NCBI GenBank assembly: GCA_022113835.1
Contig: JAILWY010000002.1
Span: 5,186,501 to 5,250,500, forward strand
From: Atopsyche davidsoni
Taxonomy: Eukaryota; Arthropoda; Insecta; Trichoptera; Hydrobiosidae
DNA length: 64,000 bases
Direction: 5' to 3'
In this document: positions 51,701-62,223 of the stretch, one piece after another
How the letters are laid out: every line of letters begins with the position of its first letter
Numbering within the stretch: the stretch's first letter is position 1
Translations under genes and position numbers: made by a program
Notes under the pieces: model-generated
Database searches by the model: none
Seen by the model: only the letters and a program-made list of their open reading frames with translations
Told to the model about the DNA's origin: nothing

Positions 51701-52641
51701 AAGATTCAGACATGTTTAATGACTTCGACATGATTTTTATTTAATTTTTAAAATATGATAGTGTCTTGGAGTGTTGAAAAAATTAGTTTGAAAATTTACA
51801 GAGTTTACATTGTAACGAATAAAATGAAAATAAATCACATCTCATGTTGACAAATTCATGATTCATGTGACCCAAAAAGATACTATTTATTATTAAGGGA
51901 AGCGCGTTCCAAATACTGGGAATGCATGGTTACAGTAATGCAAAATGTTACATTGTACTTACAGTGTATCTAGAAATATCGCATTCTTCATTATAAACCA
52001 TATTTAACATTAAATTTGGAATATTTTTGGTTATTATCAGGCTTTAGTAAAAAATATCATTACTTCATGCATTTTACACAATACACATTTTCATGACACG
52101 TTATCCCAGAATCTGAGTTCATTAAACTCTACACATTCTGCATATAATTTTTTAATGCTTAAAAATTAAATAAAATATTTTTAGGTATAAATAAGACCAA
52201 GTCTTCTTCGCTGATGATTCAACGATTTTTAAGACATGTGCATGTCGAATAGTAAAACTTTGTCTGTTAAAAATTGACTACATTTAACAGTCAAGGTTAA
52301 ATTAGAAGCGGTCATAGTTACAGTTAATTAGCGATTGCCGAATCACAGGCGTATATAATCGTGAGGAGATATCTGTGGCACATAATACCTAATAATGAGT
52401 GTTGTAACATCCATTTGCAAATGTGTGGCAGAGGCGAGATAAGATTGCATGGCGGAAGCTCCCGCCGCCCACGCACTTCCTGTCAGATTTCACGCTTCCT
52501 GGTGCCTGATGCTGCGACCGGAGTGTACCTAACATCACCTACTTCAGTGGGTACCTCGACATCCACTAATATACTATAATCTAACCTTGTATTGCCTTCG
52601 CACATGAGACATAGTTTTTGTGGACCCAATGCCACGTGAGC
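42759..52641 (-). CDS. Unrecognised multi-exon gene, five 3' exons
   Basis: Five short exons join without a stop until TAA at 42759-42761: 52529-52641, 50018-50150, 46641-46695, 44653-44727 and 42759-42895 (513 nt, 170 aa plus stop). Phases chain 0-2, 2-0, 0-1, 1-1, 1-end. All borders are GT-AG, with good acceptors at 50150 (TTCTCTCTTGGCCAG), 44727 (TATTTTTTCAG) and 42895 (CTAATTTCATTTCAG). The peptide includes CLMCEGNTRLDYSILVDVEV, then LSKIDCLNILQQLKT, TTFPLFKSVIQN, a basic/serine RRSSSG, SCAWPTGKLVAFTE, NYQQRMLIQNRDVMVVSHPG and a C-terminal DDLKSVARHPQLMKSPDGFL. No signal peptide or membrane segment is visible in this part. I do not recognise the family. The first exon's acceptor (TTAATCGAG) is weak, and there is no start codon, so more exons must lie to the right, perhaps beyond the window. 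Confidence 0.66.
42931..43552. repeat. Inverted dimer of the tRNA-derived repeat
   Basis: 42931-43363 is one reversed unit plus extra arm, with A box (as TAGCATAGTTGG) and B box (GGTTCGAATCC) on the minus strand. 43364-43552 is a partial unit in plus orientation, with the B box only. Arms of about 100 bp (TTTTCAATGTGTGAAAAAAT through CATCCTGATTAACATTAATC) lie on both sides of the second tRNA-like core, so this part folds as a long hairpin with the core in its loop. It lies in the last intron of the minus-strand gene. Confidence 0.8.
43580..43870. promoter_or_regulatory. GC-rich island in the last intron of the minus-strand gene
   Basis: Contains TGACTCA (AP-1 type, 43602), TTTTATTGGGGC and TTAATCCG (homeodomain type), and GGGGCGTGG (KLF/Sp type) within 260 bp. 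The 82-codon plus ORF here has no recognisable content. Enhancer identity is an inference from composition and site clustering. Confidence 0.3.
44215..44262 (+). repeat. Dispersed repeat family A, short fragment
   Basis: TTCTTCAGGTGTCTCTCCTC then AGAGAAGGTTGTTGACCATT matches only the family's first 50 bp. Confidence 0.6.
45190..45480. promoter_or_regulatory. GC-richer intronic island
   Basis: Includes GTCAGCTGTAATGAATGGC and CCATAAAAGCC (E-box and homeodomain-type sites). On the minus strand CATGGTTTTTCAG at 45455 is a good acceptor, but no donor with a phase fitting the neighbouring exons was found. An alternative exon is therefore possible but unproven. Confidence 0.25.
48410..48660. promoter_or_regulatory. 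Candidate enhancer-like block
   Basis: Contains AACCGGTT (Grainyhead type, 48440), GCATTCCA and ATGGAATT (TEAD-like), TTGCATCACAATG (C/EBP-like) and AGGATTAGG (Otd/Bicoid-like) in a moderately GC-rich block without coding frames. Function is inferred from site types only. Confidence 0.25.
48924..48979. repeat. 8-bp tandem repeat (CCGCAGTG)n
   Basis: Seven units: CCGCAGTG three times, CCGCGGTG twice, CCGCAGTG, then CCGCAGCG, leading into CCGCC. It sits at the start of a GC-rich block (48900-49100). All ORFs across it on both strands are by-products of the repeat. Confidence 0.85.
49198..49345. mobile_element. MITE, inverted ends with CTGCACACG / GTGAGTAGG
   Basis: TTGAGGCCCCCTGCACACGT at the left and GTGAGTAGGTGCCTTAAG at the right are imperfect inverted repeats. 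CAACTTGC and GCAAGTTG extend the pairing inward. Just outside the left end, GCAGCGACGTGTGCAGG repeats the terminus in reverse, as if a second element end abuts it. Confidence 0.55.
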
Positions 52642-52821
52642 CTCGATTAATTGATTGGTATTTTATTTGCAATAAAATAAAATACAGAGTCATAAGTGAG
52701 CGCCTCTTGTAATTTTATTTTTATTCGCATGGGTTAGTGTTACTACAATAATTTCTTCGTGTATATAATTGACAATAATAAGATAATGTTTGTGTCCTTA
52801 AATATTGTAGATTGATTAGTA

Positions 52822-52960
52822 TGTGGCTGCCCCTTGAACCCGCGCGCAGGTTGTGGGGCTTACAAGATGTGGCTTAGGTGTAGCGTATATGGATTTCGTT
52901 ATACAGTTTGTGTAGGGAAAAATATGTGTAAAAAAAACCCTTATTTTGAAGAAGCTGAAA
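52822..52960 (+). repeat. Copy of the GCGCGCAGGTTGTGGGG repeat
   Basis: CCCGCGCGCAGGTTGTGGGG, TTACAAGATGTGGCTTAGGT and GCGTATATGGATTTCG are co-linear with 26345-26575. Confidence 0.55.
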
Positions 52961-53039
52961 AAAAAAATTTTAATATAACGGATTTGCAATATGGCTTAAA
53001 ATGTCACGTGCGGGGCGTAATTTTCGTCTAGTACGTCAT

Positions 53040-53400
53040 GAGTAAAAAGTGAGTAAGCCCCCACGCAGACACGTCCACCCCCGCGGCCGGGCGGTGGGAC
53101 ACTAGACTCGCTAGACTACCCGTCTCACCTGACGAGGCTGCAGGCCTGGCACCCTGGCACCTCGCGCCTGCGCCGAGCCGCTGCCCCGCGCCAGGTCGGC
53201 GATACCTCCTCGCCGGCTCTGCGCTCCGGGCAGTCGCCTGGCAGCTTGCCACAGGTAGGGTCCCGCGAGGCTCACCTGCCCGGTGTCCGGATCGGCGCGT
53301 GTCTACCTGCCGTACCTGAACCGGAACACCTGTTACTACTGCTCGAGCTCGGGGCTTCGGATTCTCGAAAGGGCTGGATCGGGGTTTCGCAATAGCCAAT
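53040..53400 (-). promoter_or_regulatory. CpG-rich island with four tandem minus-strand splice-donor-like sites
   Basis: The most GC- and CpG-rich 360 bp of the right half. On the minus strand it has GTTCAG|GTACGG, GGCAG|GTAGAC, GGGCAG|GTGAGC and CGTCAG|GTGAGA (last at 53129). No strong acceptor precedes it and no in-frame ATG was found, so an untranslated or alternative first exon of the minus-strand gene, 0.5 kb upstream of its first recognised exon, is a reasonable guess. CACCTG E-boxes occur three times. Confidence 0.4.
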
Positions 53401-53589
53401 GCCTTGAGTTTTTGCGCAATAGGCGTGACGACAGTATCAAATAATCAAAGAAATAATTATTTTATGGGAAAATACATATTAAAAGGATTTAAAAGACTAA
53501 TTTAGTTTTAATTAAAAATTTGAGATTAATAAGATTTTCAATAAATTAAAAGACTAAAATACTGCAATCGGCCATTTTGACTGAAACAC

Positions 53590-53708
53590 CAATGACAGCG
53601 CATGACGTCACGCCTCAATATACAACTCAAATTGTAAACAAACTTCGATGCAAACACAATGACATGCATGACAGTTGAGATGAGGCGTGACGTCAGAGCG
53701 GACGCCAT
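53590..53708. repeat. Inverted repeat with a CRE palindrome in each arm
   Basis: ATGACGTCACGCCTCA at the left and TGAGGCGTGACGTCAG at the right are inverted matches of 15 bp about 80 bp apart, each containing a perfect TGACGTCA. Further inward, ACAACTCA pairs loosely with AGTTGAGA. It may be a MITE core or a paired regulatory site. Confidence 0.55.
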
Positions 53709-54659
53709 GACACCTGCGAGCTTTTTCGCGCGCTATTGAAAAAATATTATAAAAATGGCTTTAAACTTCGTTAAACTCTAGTTTATTACCGAAATAAAGT
53801 TTTTTTCGTAAATAGTAAACGTGTACCCTCATTACGGAAAAGGATTTCAAAATCTTTCGTCATGCCAAATTGGCATAATAATAATACATTAAGAAAATTT
53901 TGACATAATATAAGTATCGTTGTGTTTTCCGTTAAGGGTCTAGGTCTCATAATCGAGTTTTTTTTGATTATTTTCTAGTCCGTTTTGCGAAAAATCGACT
54001 GCACCAATCGAAAAAATTTAAATGCAAAAAGTTTTATACATCCCTTCATCCGAACAAAATATATTTTTATTTCTTATAAATTTACTATTGTAGTGTAGGA
54101 ATTCGGAGATTCGTCTTGTCCCTCTTCCAAGAGTCCTAAACATTTAAAAGTCTTTTTTTCAATTGGAATTAAAAGATTAAACATAAACCCTGTGCAATAA
54201 ATTATTTTAAAAATTAAAAAAAAAAAATCTTTAACAAACTTTGGTTTTGAAAAGTCGTCATTTTATCAAATTTTTCGTCGAACGTTTGGCGTCACTTGTG
54301 GTGGTACGACTGCAAAGGAACTCAGTACACCACTTCTTAACCATTGAAATTGATGGTGCAGAGTCCCCATAGTATCAAGGTTTGCCTTGGTTTCGGTGAT
54401 GGTTTTATTTACGCAAAAAAATAATGCTTAATCAGCACACGAAATTCACTTTTCATTTTCGTTAAAATTCACGAGGTCGTCTGCTTTCACTAGCTGTCAA
54501 ACTAAATGGCGTAGCTTGCCCAAAATTGTACAGTAGTCTATCTATAGACGGTAGTTGACGAGAACGGTGCTGCATTTAAAGTTACTGCTCGGGAAATTTA
54601 AAAAGTCACTAACATATCAAACCACCCTAGTATATATATTTTTTTTATTATTATGAAGT

Positions 54660-54850
54660 TCATCCCTTAGTTCTCCCCTGCGTTGTCCCGTCTAGCCGTT
54701 CCCCAGCCGTTGTATTGATTGCCCCACCGACTAACCAGGCTGGCGCTCGCTCCCCGGGCCGCAGCAAGTCGAGGGGATGCACGAGCTCGGCTCACCTTTC
54801 CAGCTCCTACCGGGACACCCCCTCCCCCTCACCCCTGAACTTGGGGTGAA
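54660..54850. promoter_or_regulatory. GC-rich island
   Basis: GC-rich block with a strong minus-strand donor (GGAAAG|GTGAGC at 54796). The stretch preceding it on that strand, GGGTGAGGGGGAGGGGG, is not convincingly coding. Confidence 0.25.
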
Positions 54851-54999
54851 TGTGAATGAGAAATCAAGTAGAGTCCATGACAACGCGGATGCCCAGTTTT
54901 ATCATTCAAGTTCATGTATTTTGATAGCACACCAACACAAAACATAAACCGTTAAAACGTATTTAGATAAAAATATTACTTGTATTGGTTTTAATAGCG

Positions 55000-57900
55000 A
55001 AATTGAAGTTAAACTGACGAAACTAGTAAGTAAACCTAAGGCTAATATTTCAAATAAATTACGTTAAAAAATTCCAATTTCGCTTTGCAGTAAAGTATAT
55101 TTAGTAAAATATATGTAGGCGTAGCTTTAATTATTAATAAAAAAGAATTTCCAGTGAATAATTCTTTGATTGAAATTTTATTTAATAAATAAATTATCAC
55201 ACTTCCGGTATTGTTTTGTGGTGATAACTCTACGCGGAAAATCCGTAGTACTACGAGAGAATTTTCATTGAGTGTTTTGATAACAGGGAAAGTTTGTAAA
55301 GGGGAAAGGTTTTTGCCTTCGCACAGTACGCCGGATGCAATAATATTCAATCAATAGATAATCCTTGCTGTTAAAACGAAATATGATATTTAAATAGAAA
55401 ATGTAGGCACTGTTTCTGTGACAATATAAGATTGTTGATAGAATTGCATCGTCAGTGCTTATATTTTCATAATTATGTTGGTTCCGAATGTTGAATTGAT
55501 ATTCATGTAAATATTTATTGATAATCATGCACGTGTCTTTGATTTATTTACGCGTTTTAATGATTCATTGATCAATTGAAATGGTTAAGTAACGGAGTGG
55601 GTAGGCTCTTACATTTTAATTTAATAATTTATGTGTATATGTCATTGTTTGATAAAGATTTTTGGTCAAATTTAACTGTTACAGAGGTTAAAAGAACTTG
55701 AAATTAATATCCACTCTGTTGATATTATATTAGATTATATGACTGAAATAGCATACCACTGTCAATTAGTCAAATAAAATAACTTGTTATCAAACTATTT
55801 TATGTGCTTAAATATTTTATTTTTAATACAAAATTACAAAGTAGTTTTGAATCAATATGCTTTACTATATATTTTTTTCGCAGTGAAATCAGTTGATGAT
55901 GGTTCCGTCCCATTTAACATCATATCAAAATATTTGGACTACAAAATGAACGTAATTGAAACATATTTTATTGTGGTAATATCTGTGTGGTTTTCATTGC
56001 GTGTACGATTCTTATATTAGACGAATTCCCCGACCCTCCCGAGGCGAGGTCAGGCCGGGCAGCGCGACCATTATCTATGAATGATAGATCCTCTCATTCC
56101 TTTCGGGACCACCTGCATCCTATAATAACGACCGTTCACGCCCACCACAGAGTCCATTCTTGTTTATGGTTATTAGAAAACTCTACTTGTATTATTTATT
56201 TTTGGGTCTGTACTTAACAGCCATATTACAAATATCTCCCAATCACAGAAAATAGAAATTAATGAACGTTGAAAGAACCTTTGAAGAACCGACTGTGCTT
56301 CTCACATCAATATATTTTATACAATTGTGTTTATAGGTTTATGATTCCCCGAACTTGTCTCTTGCTAGCGTTTACCTCACGATGGGATGAAGACACGTGT
56401 ATGTTACTTGTTAGTTAAATTTCACGAAAATATAACTGCATGCTCAATATCAGATCCCTATATAGCTACATAAACATCTTGCGGGTTTCGTAATGTAGTA
56501 ATTGAAAAGGTTACATATTTATACTGAGGATATCGAAACGTAAGAAACCAGACGTGGGAGCTCATGCAAGGGTCAAGCAATAATCCTGGAGTATAAATAG
56601 GGTTATTTCCAACTGCCGGGAACGCAGCGGGACGCGGACAAGCCGCTGCGTAACTCACTCACGGGAATATAACATCTACCTTATACTATATATAGTCTTT
56701 TATGTACTAAGTGAGATGCTCGTGTCTGCTTGTAATGTTAAAACGCCAAAAAAACAATTAATCATTCTACGGGTGTAATTATGTCTAAAATTCATTATTC
56801 AACAATCTCCACGAATGTATACAAATTTAAAAATTTACATTCACTTTATATGAAATAAAGCACAATAAATTTTTCTTATAAATGTGGTGGGTTTCAGCAG
56901 TACTAGTTTTGGGAAAATACTTCTGATGATTTTGTATCAAATAAGTTGATGGAATGAAGCCTCAGTTTTGTATATTTAAGGCGATTAGTTTGTTAAAGGG
57001 TTTTATTAAAACGTATCAAAGCATACAATCTACAAATCAGGATCGATAAATCTGCGGGAGTTACCTTTGCCACTGCAATACAGGTAGCTCCATGAGCACG
57101 TCCCGTTTAACAAATAAATTTAAAAAAAGTCGATGGGTTCACGTCGATAGAGATATTAAAATGTGAGGTCCTAATGTTAAGAAAAAGTCAGGTTTGGTTG
57201 GCAGGCGCATCATAAAGAATAATAAAAAAAAACTACGTCGACTGTGTTTGTATTATGAAATTTAATATCTTCTGATGGTTTACTTTTTCGGTTATTAAAC
57301 TTAATTTTTTTATTATGCGTAGAGATACGTAGGGTACGTGAGAGGAGATACATTTTTATATCTGTTTACGAAAAGTATCAAGCTAATGGGCTTTGATTTT
57401 GATTGTAAATCTAATTTTCGCAACATAAGAAAGAATATTATATTTTAATTATAAAATATGGTTGCAATGGTAAACACACGTGCAATACTTTCCACAAAGT
57501 ACACATACACTAAATCACCAGGTTTAATATTTTTTCTTTATAAAAAGTTTTAATGCAAGTCTCACACAATAGTAATTAATTTAAAAAAAAATAATTATGG
57601 TTATGATACCAAATTAAATAAATCTAATGCTTTTCAATATACGCAATTTTTTGCAAAAAAATTGTAAATGTTATTTTATATTTATTCATATACGAGCCAC
57701 ATAAATCATGAGGTATTTGATGGTGCGCATTGGCTAACAGCATGCGCACGGCCTGACATTACAGTTAGGTACCCAGCCCCGCGTGTTCATAGTGAATCTT
57801 AGAGTAAAAGATAACATCTCTGCAAGTAGGCTCATCGTTGAATTTCATTATCGATGGTATCGCGGCACGTACCTTCCAAATTTGAAATTACTCATACAGT

Positions 57901-59960
57901 ATCTATGACCTTTGAACTATGACCATAGACGAGGAACCCTTTTATGAAGTGAGCCATAGCTATCTTTTTTATAAAATCACGCTTACACTTTCAGCTGTGA
58001 TTTTGTGGGAATGATTTCGAATGAAGACATTAAATTTCGATGCCCATTTTAACGAATAAAAACTTTTCTTGTAACTCAAAATCTTTGTGAATCATTTGTA
58101 TGAACTTTTTACTTACTGAAAAAGCAGCGTGTATCTAGTGCATTATGTATAAAATTTTAAATACCCAAAACAAAAAAAAAATTGCAGCATGATATACTTC
58201 ATTGTGAAATATTTCGTAACTATTTATATAATCTACAATAAAATTGATGCTTCTAAGAAAAGTAACAAAAACCCTGTCAATGAAATATTCGATTCTGTCT
58301 TCAATATTAAATAGTTAACTTGCTGATGATAATTAAATTATCATTGCATAAAAATGATTTTATTTGAATTTGAAATGCCGTAGATAGAAAACAATTGAAT
58401 GTCGCTTATATCCGGTAACCAATCACGTATAACGGAGGCGACATCTCAAAATGGCCAGTCATTTTAATTTATCCTGCCATTGTCGATGATAATAACATTG
58501 TTATGCAAAAAACATCTTATTACAGCACATGCACATAGTGCTTGCATAAAGTCTCATTGAAATGCAGATAGTGCAATAAGCTATTAAATTAATATGAATA
58601 TATATATATATATATAATATATAAAAAAAATTATTGTTATAAATGATGTCACCTCTGGAACCGACATCCCATTATGTATTAAATGAAATACAATATTCTA
58701 GCGTCTTAAAATGATACGAGATTCTGTGAATCGGATAGCGTTGGCATTATATTCTACTTTTGTTTAAATCCTTAAAGCGGTCTTTACGCGGAACAACACA
58801 ACCGACAACCAAACGATAACTAGCCAATTGTATTATTCGACCAATTATAGCAAAAATTTCAATGTATAAAAAAGCAAATGTAATATTAAAATTATACAAA
58901 TATAAATTTGAAGAAATTTAAAAAAAAACGTTAAGTTAAGCCAGGATTTAAATCTTAATTAATTTCTTAACAGTCATTTAAATAAAAAAAATATGAAATC
59001 AAATAAGTCGCCGGGCACGACAGGTGAGCCTCTAATGGATTACTGCGAGCCTCACCTGAAAAGCTCCGCGAATGGTATTCACGCGAGGATGTTGAACACA
59101 ACGCTGCTTCATACAACTTATTTATAAATCTTATAAAGCCGCGATAAATTATCAAAATAATAAGTCGAAACGATATGATTTAATTTAAAAAAAAATGCTG
59201 AAACCTCCATTAGAAACGATAGTTTAATACAGTAACATCAAAAGCTTCTTAGTCGTTTTTGGACATTTTTAATGTTCAAAGCCAAATCTGTTCAAAAGTA
59301 CTTTATTTTCAATAGCAATTCCGTTTTAATATTTTAAATCATGTGAAAAATCACAAAAGTATATTATTTATAAAAAAAACTATATATGTACAAATCTGAC
59401 ATCCTTGTTCTTGAGGTATAAAAACAGCATACTCTATTGTTTAAACTTTTAATTTTTTATATTCTGGTTCCTGATTTAAAATTTTTTTTTTTTTTTAATA
59501 TGATATGTGTGAATCGATTATTATAGTATACACAAAAAAGTCTGTATGGATGAAAATGCCCGATGATGATTATTGATGAATTTTTTTTAATGATTACGAA
59601 ATAACTGCATTCATGGGAGTTGTTTGTATTTTAGAAAACATCAATATTTTGTTGATCGTTGCATTACTGGGTTCAGGAATACGACCCGTACTTCCTGTGT
59701 TACCGTATCTGATTTGAAAATCTTGATTATGAATCATTTATTTGATGCACACGAATGAATTTTATAAGTATCCCTTTCGAAACGAAAACGTCAATTAAAA
59801 AAAAAAAAAACTTGCTAAGTTATTGCAGAGATGTAACTATCAGTTATGCAAGAATTGAGAATAAGCTTCTTCTCAACCAATAAAATAAATTTATCCACAG
59901 ATACTTTTTACTTATTTTTGGAGCAAACTAATATTTTAATTAGCTAGGCTGATTGTTGTT
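55000..59960. other. AT-rich stretch without a recognised gene
   Basis: Holds a GC patch at 56.01-56.15 kb, strong minus-strand donors at 57065 (GCAAAG|GTAACT, preceded by a 9-codon frame from an ATG at 57093), 57873 (TTGGAAG|GTACGT) and 59056 (TTTTCAG|GTGAGG), an (AT)n tract at 58597 and scattered repeat-like pieces. The donors may belong to upstream exons of the minus-strand gene, but phases could not be closed. Confidence 0.35.
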
Positions 59961-60001
59961 TTATTTTAGGATTTAAGCTTTATACTTGGTATTGGTAATT
60001 T

Positions 60002-60317
60002 TCATGCAAATTGATCTCCATGCGGAAATATCAATGTGTGTTTTTGAATTTCCCGTTGAAATGTCTGTGTATATTCAATGCCATCATCTTGCATCGGTAA
60101 GACTGATGGCGTTGAGAGAATTCCGGAGTCTTCTTGAGTGACGTCTTCCGGGCAGGAGCTGACTGATGTGATGTCGAGGAGTAGGAAGAATCAGGACTGC
60201 GGGTCTGCCGATTTAAGATATGGGAGACCTTCTGACGGCGTCCACTGGAGGAATGAGAAATAGGACATTGACTATTGGAGTATCGACAACTCGACTGACA
60301 GGGTAGCTTTGATGTGA
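60002..60317 (-). other. Possible terminal exon region, frame unresolved
   Basis: A block with unusually few stops. After CATATCTGCAG at 60318 one frame stays open for 95 codons (Ser/Arg-rich) to TGA at 60031. A second frame, after TCGACATCACATCAG, gives an acidic run to TGA at 60002. A third is open for 34 codons at the start. Several frames look protein-like, so none can be trusted without transcript or homology data. Confidence 0.25.
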
Positions 60318-61429
60318 CTGCAGATATGTTGAATTTAAATAAAACGTGTTTAATTTTTTTTGTAATAAAAAAATAACACACACTAACGAATTTTTCTTTC
60401 TTTGTTTCAGGTAAGTGACAAATTAAATGAGCTTTCGAAAAAAAAAAATACACGGAGCACGATGTTTTCAGGTGAGCTTAAATTATTGACCGCAAATCTG
60501 TCTTGGTTTATCCAATATGTGTATGCTGCCAACGGATGTTAAGATAAAAATATAATTTTTAGAAGTTATTAATGATAGATACTGCTTATCGTTGTTCAAT
60601 AATGACTTTTATTTATTTACATACTTTATTTACACATGAAAGATATGTAATTTATATTTTTCGACGTCAGCCGCAAGATAGTAAATATGATGGCTTGAGT
60701 TCAGTGCGGTGACCAATAATATAATCATCACTAAATGAAAGCAGGTCTATTTGAAATTCAAAATGAAGTATTAATTGTGGCTAATAAAAAAACAATAAAT
60801 GTTTATTAAAATATAAGCAGATACCTCCGCCGAGCTTTAGGCTATTCACGACTGCATTTTAACTATATTTAGAATCGCTCAAAACTAAATTAATATTTTA
60901 TCGAATTTATTGATTCTACTATTGTACTATAACTTAAATATCATTGTACAGTTATATTTTTCAATAACATTCAAGTTCATATCATTATCATTTCCAAAAT
61001 CACAAAAAATCACTCGATTTAATATATGAGACGTAATTTGATAACAATCGGGAGAATCAGTTGCATTAACTTTAGCACTTCATTTTATGAGAAAATCTTT
61101 GAATTAACGGTTAATATAAGGTATTTAGGCTATTTTCGGTGAGCTCGACTCGACCACACCACAGTTGCCTAGCATTGGATCGCAAAGTAATAAATAAGTG
61201 ATTGACGTTTTCCTTTCCAGGTATTCTGGCACTAACAAACGCGTAATGTCTTAATTAGCCAAGGTTTGCCTGAAACGCTGTTTATGAGTTTTCTCCGAAA
61301 ACACTAGCTTTATCCCCGACTGGTCGAGTACTGATTTGTTTAGTGTCAAGTTTATGCCGTAGGAATAGGATTTCAGACCACACAAGTACAGCGTGTTAAC
61401 AACACTGTAGAGTACATATTATAAATATC

Positions 61430-61833
61430 TTCTTCTTCGGGTGCCTCTCCTCAGAGGGGATTGGCGACCATCTCACTGAGCATATACTTATGCTGAGCCA
61501 TTGTTCATGGTTTTATTAGGGAGAATAGTGTAGTCTCCGGGTCCTTTTACACAGCAGTGTTATATTTGAAGGAAAAGTCTGCGTATCGGTGCTGCCCAAT
61601 AACATTATTATATAATCCTTTCCTTACAAAGCTCTGTCGTTTAGATCTGATCCTTCTTCTGTAGCAGGCTGCAGAAATAATAGCAGGAGCCTCTTCACCT
61701 CCACAAAGTACTTTCAGAACAGATCCCTTCACAATCATTCCAAGTCCACTTCTCCATTACCGATCCTTTACAAATGCTCAGGGTACAGAATGGCAGCTAT
61801 GCAAAAGCAACAGGATGAAGATAGTGGGGAGGC
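61430..61833 (+). repeat. Dispersed repeat family A, full copy
   Basis: The best preserved copy, about 404 bp, from CTTCTTCTTCGGGTGCCTCT to GATAGTGGGGAGG, with all blocks in order. A minus ORF of 63 codons inside is uninterpretable. A TA-rich junction links it directly to the tRNA-derived repeat cluster. Confidence 0.72.
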
Positions 61834-61857
61834 TTATAATATAATATATATTATAAA

Positions 61858-62223
61858 TATATGTGATTAAGCATATTTTTTCACACATTGAAAATGATTA
61901 AAGAAAACTCTCAGAAAATATCATCGTGACTTGTGAGGGATTCGAACCCACATCCCCAAGCTTTCATGGCCGGTGCATTTATCCAACTATGCTAACGAGC
62001 CACTGCAATTTAGTGAGAATTTCTAATAATCATATTCTACATATGAACTAATATGCTCGGGCTAATCAATATTTAATGATTTGCAAACACTGGACTTTTT
62101 AATTAAAGTAACAAGTGAAGCATTTTTATATCCAAATCTGGTTATTATTATTTTTAAAATCTATTGATATTTAGCCGAGACGCGCACCATTCAATTATAT
62201 TAATTTTAGATTAATGTTAATCA
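61858..62223 (-). repeat. Inverted unit at the head of the 403-bp array
   Basis: Reverse-oriented copy of the array unit, with A box and B box read on the minus strand. It meets the plus-oriented array head-to-head at 62223/62224. The two arms are not in register: the junction joins the GATTAACATTAATC end to TTCACTTGTTAC in the middle of a unit. Confidence 0.9.
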
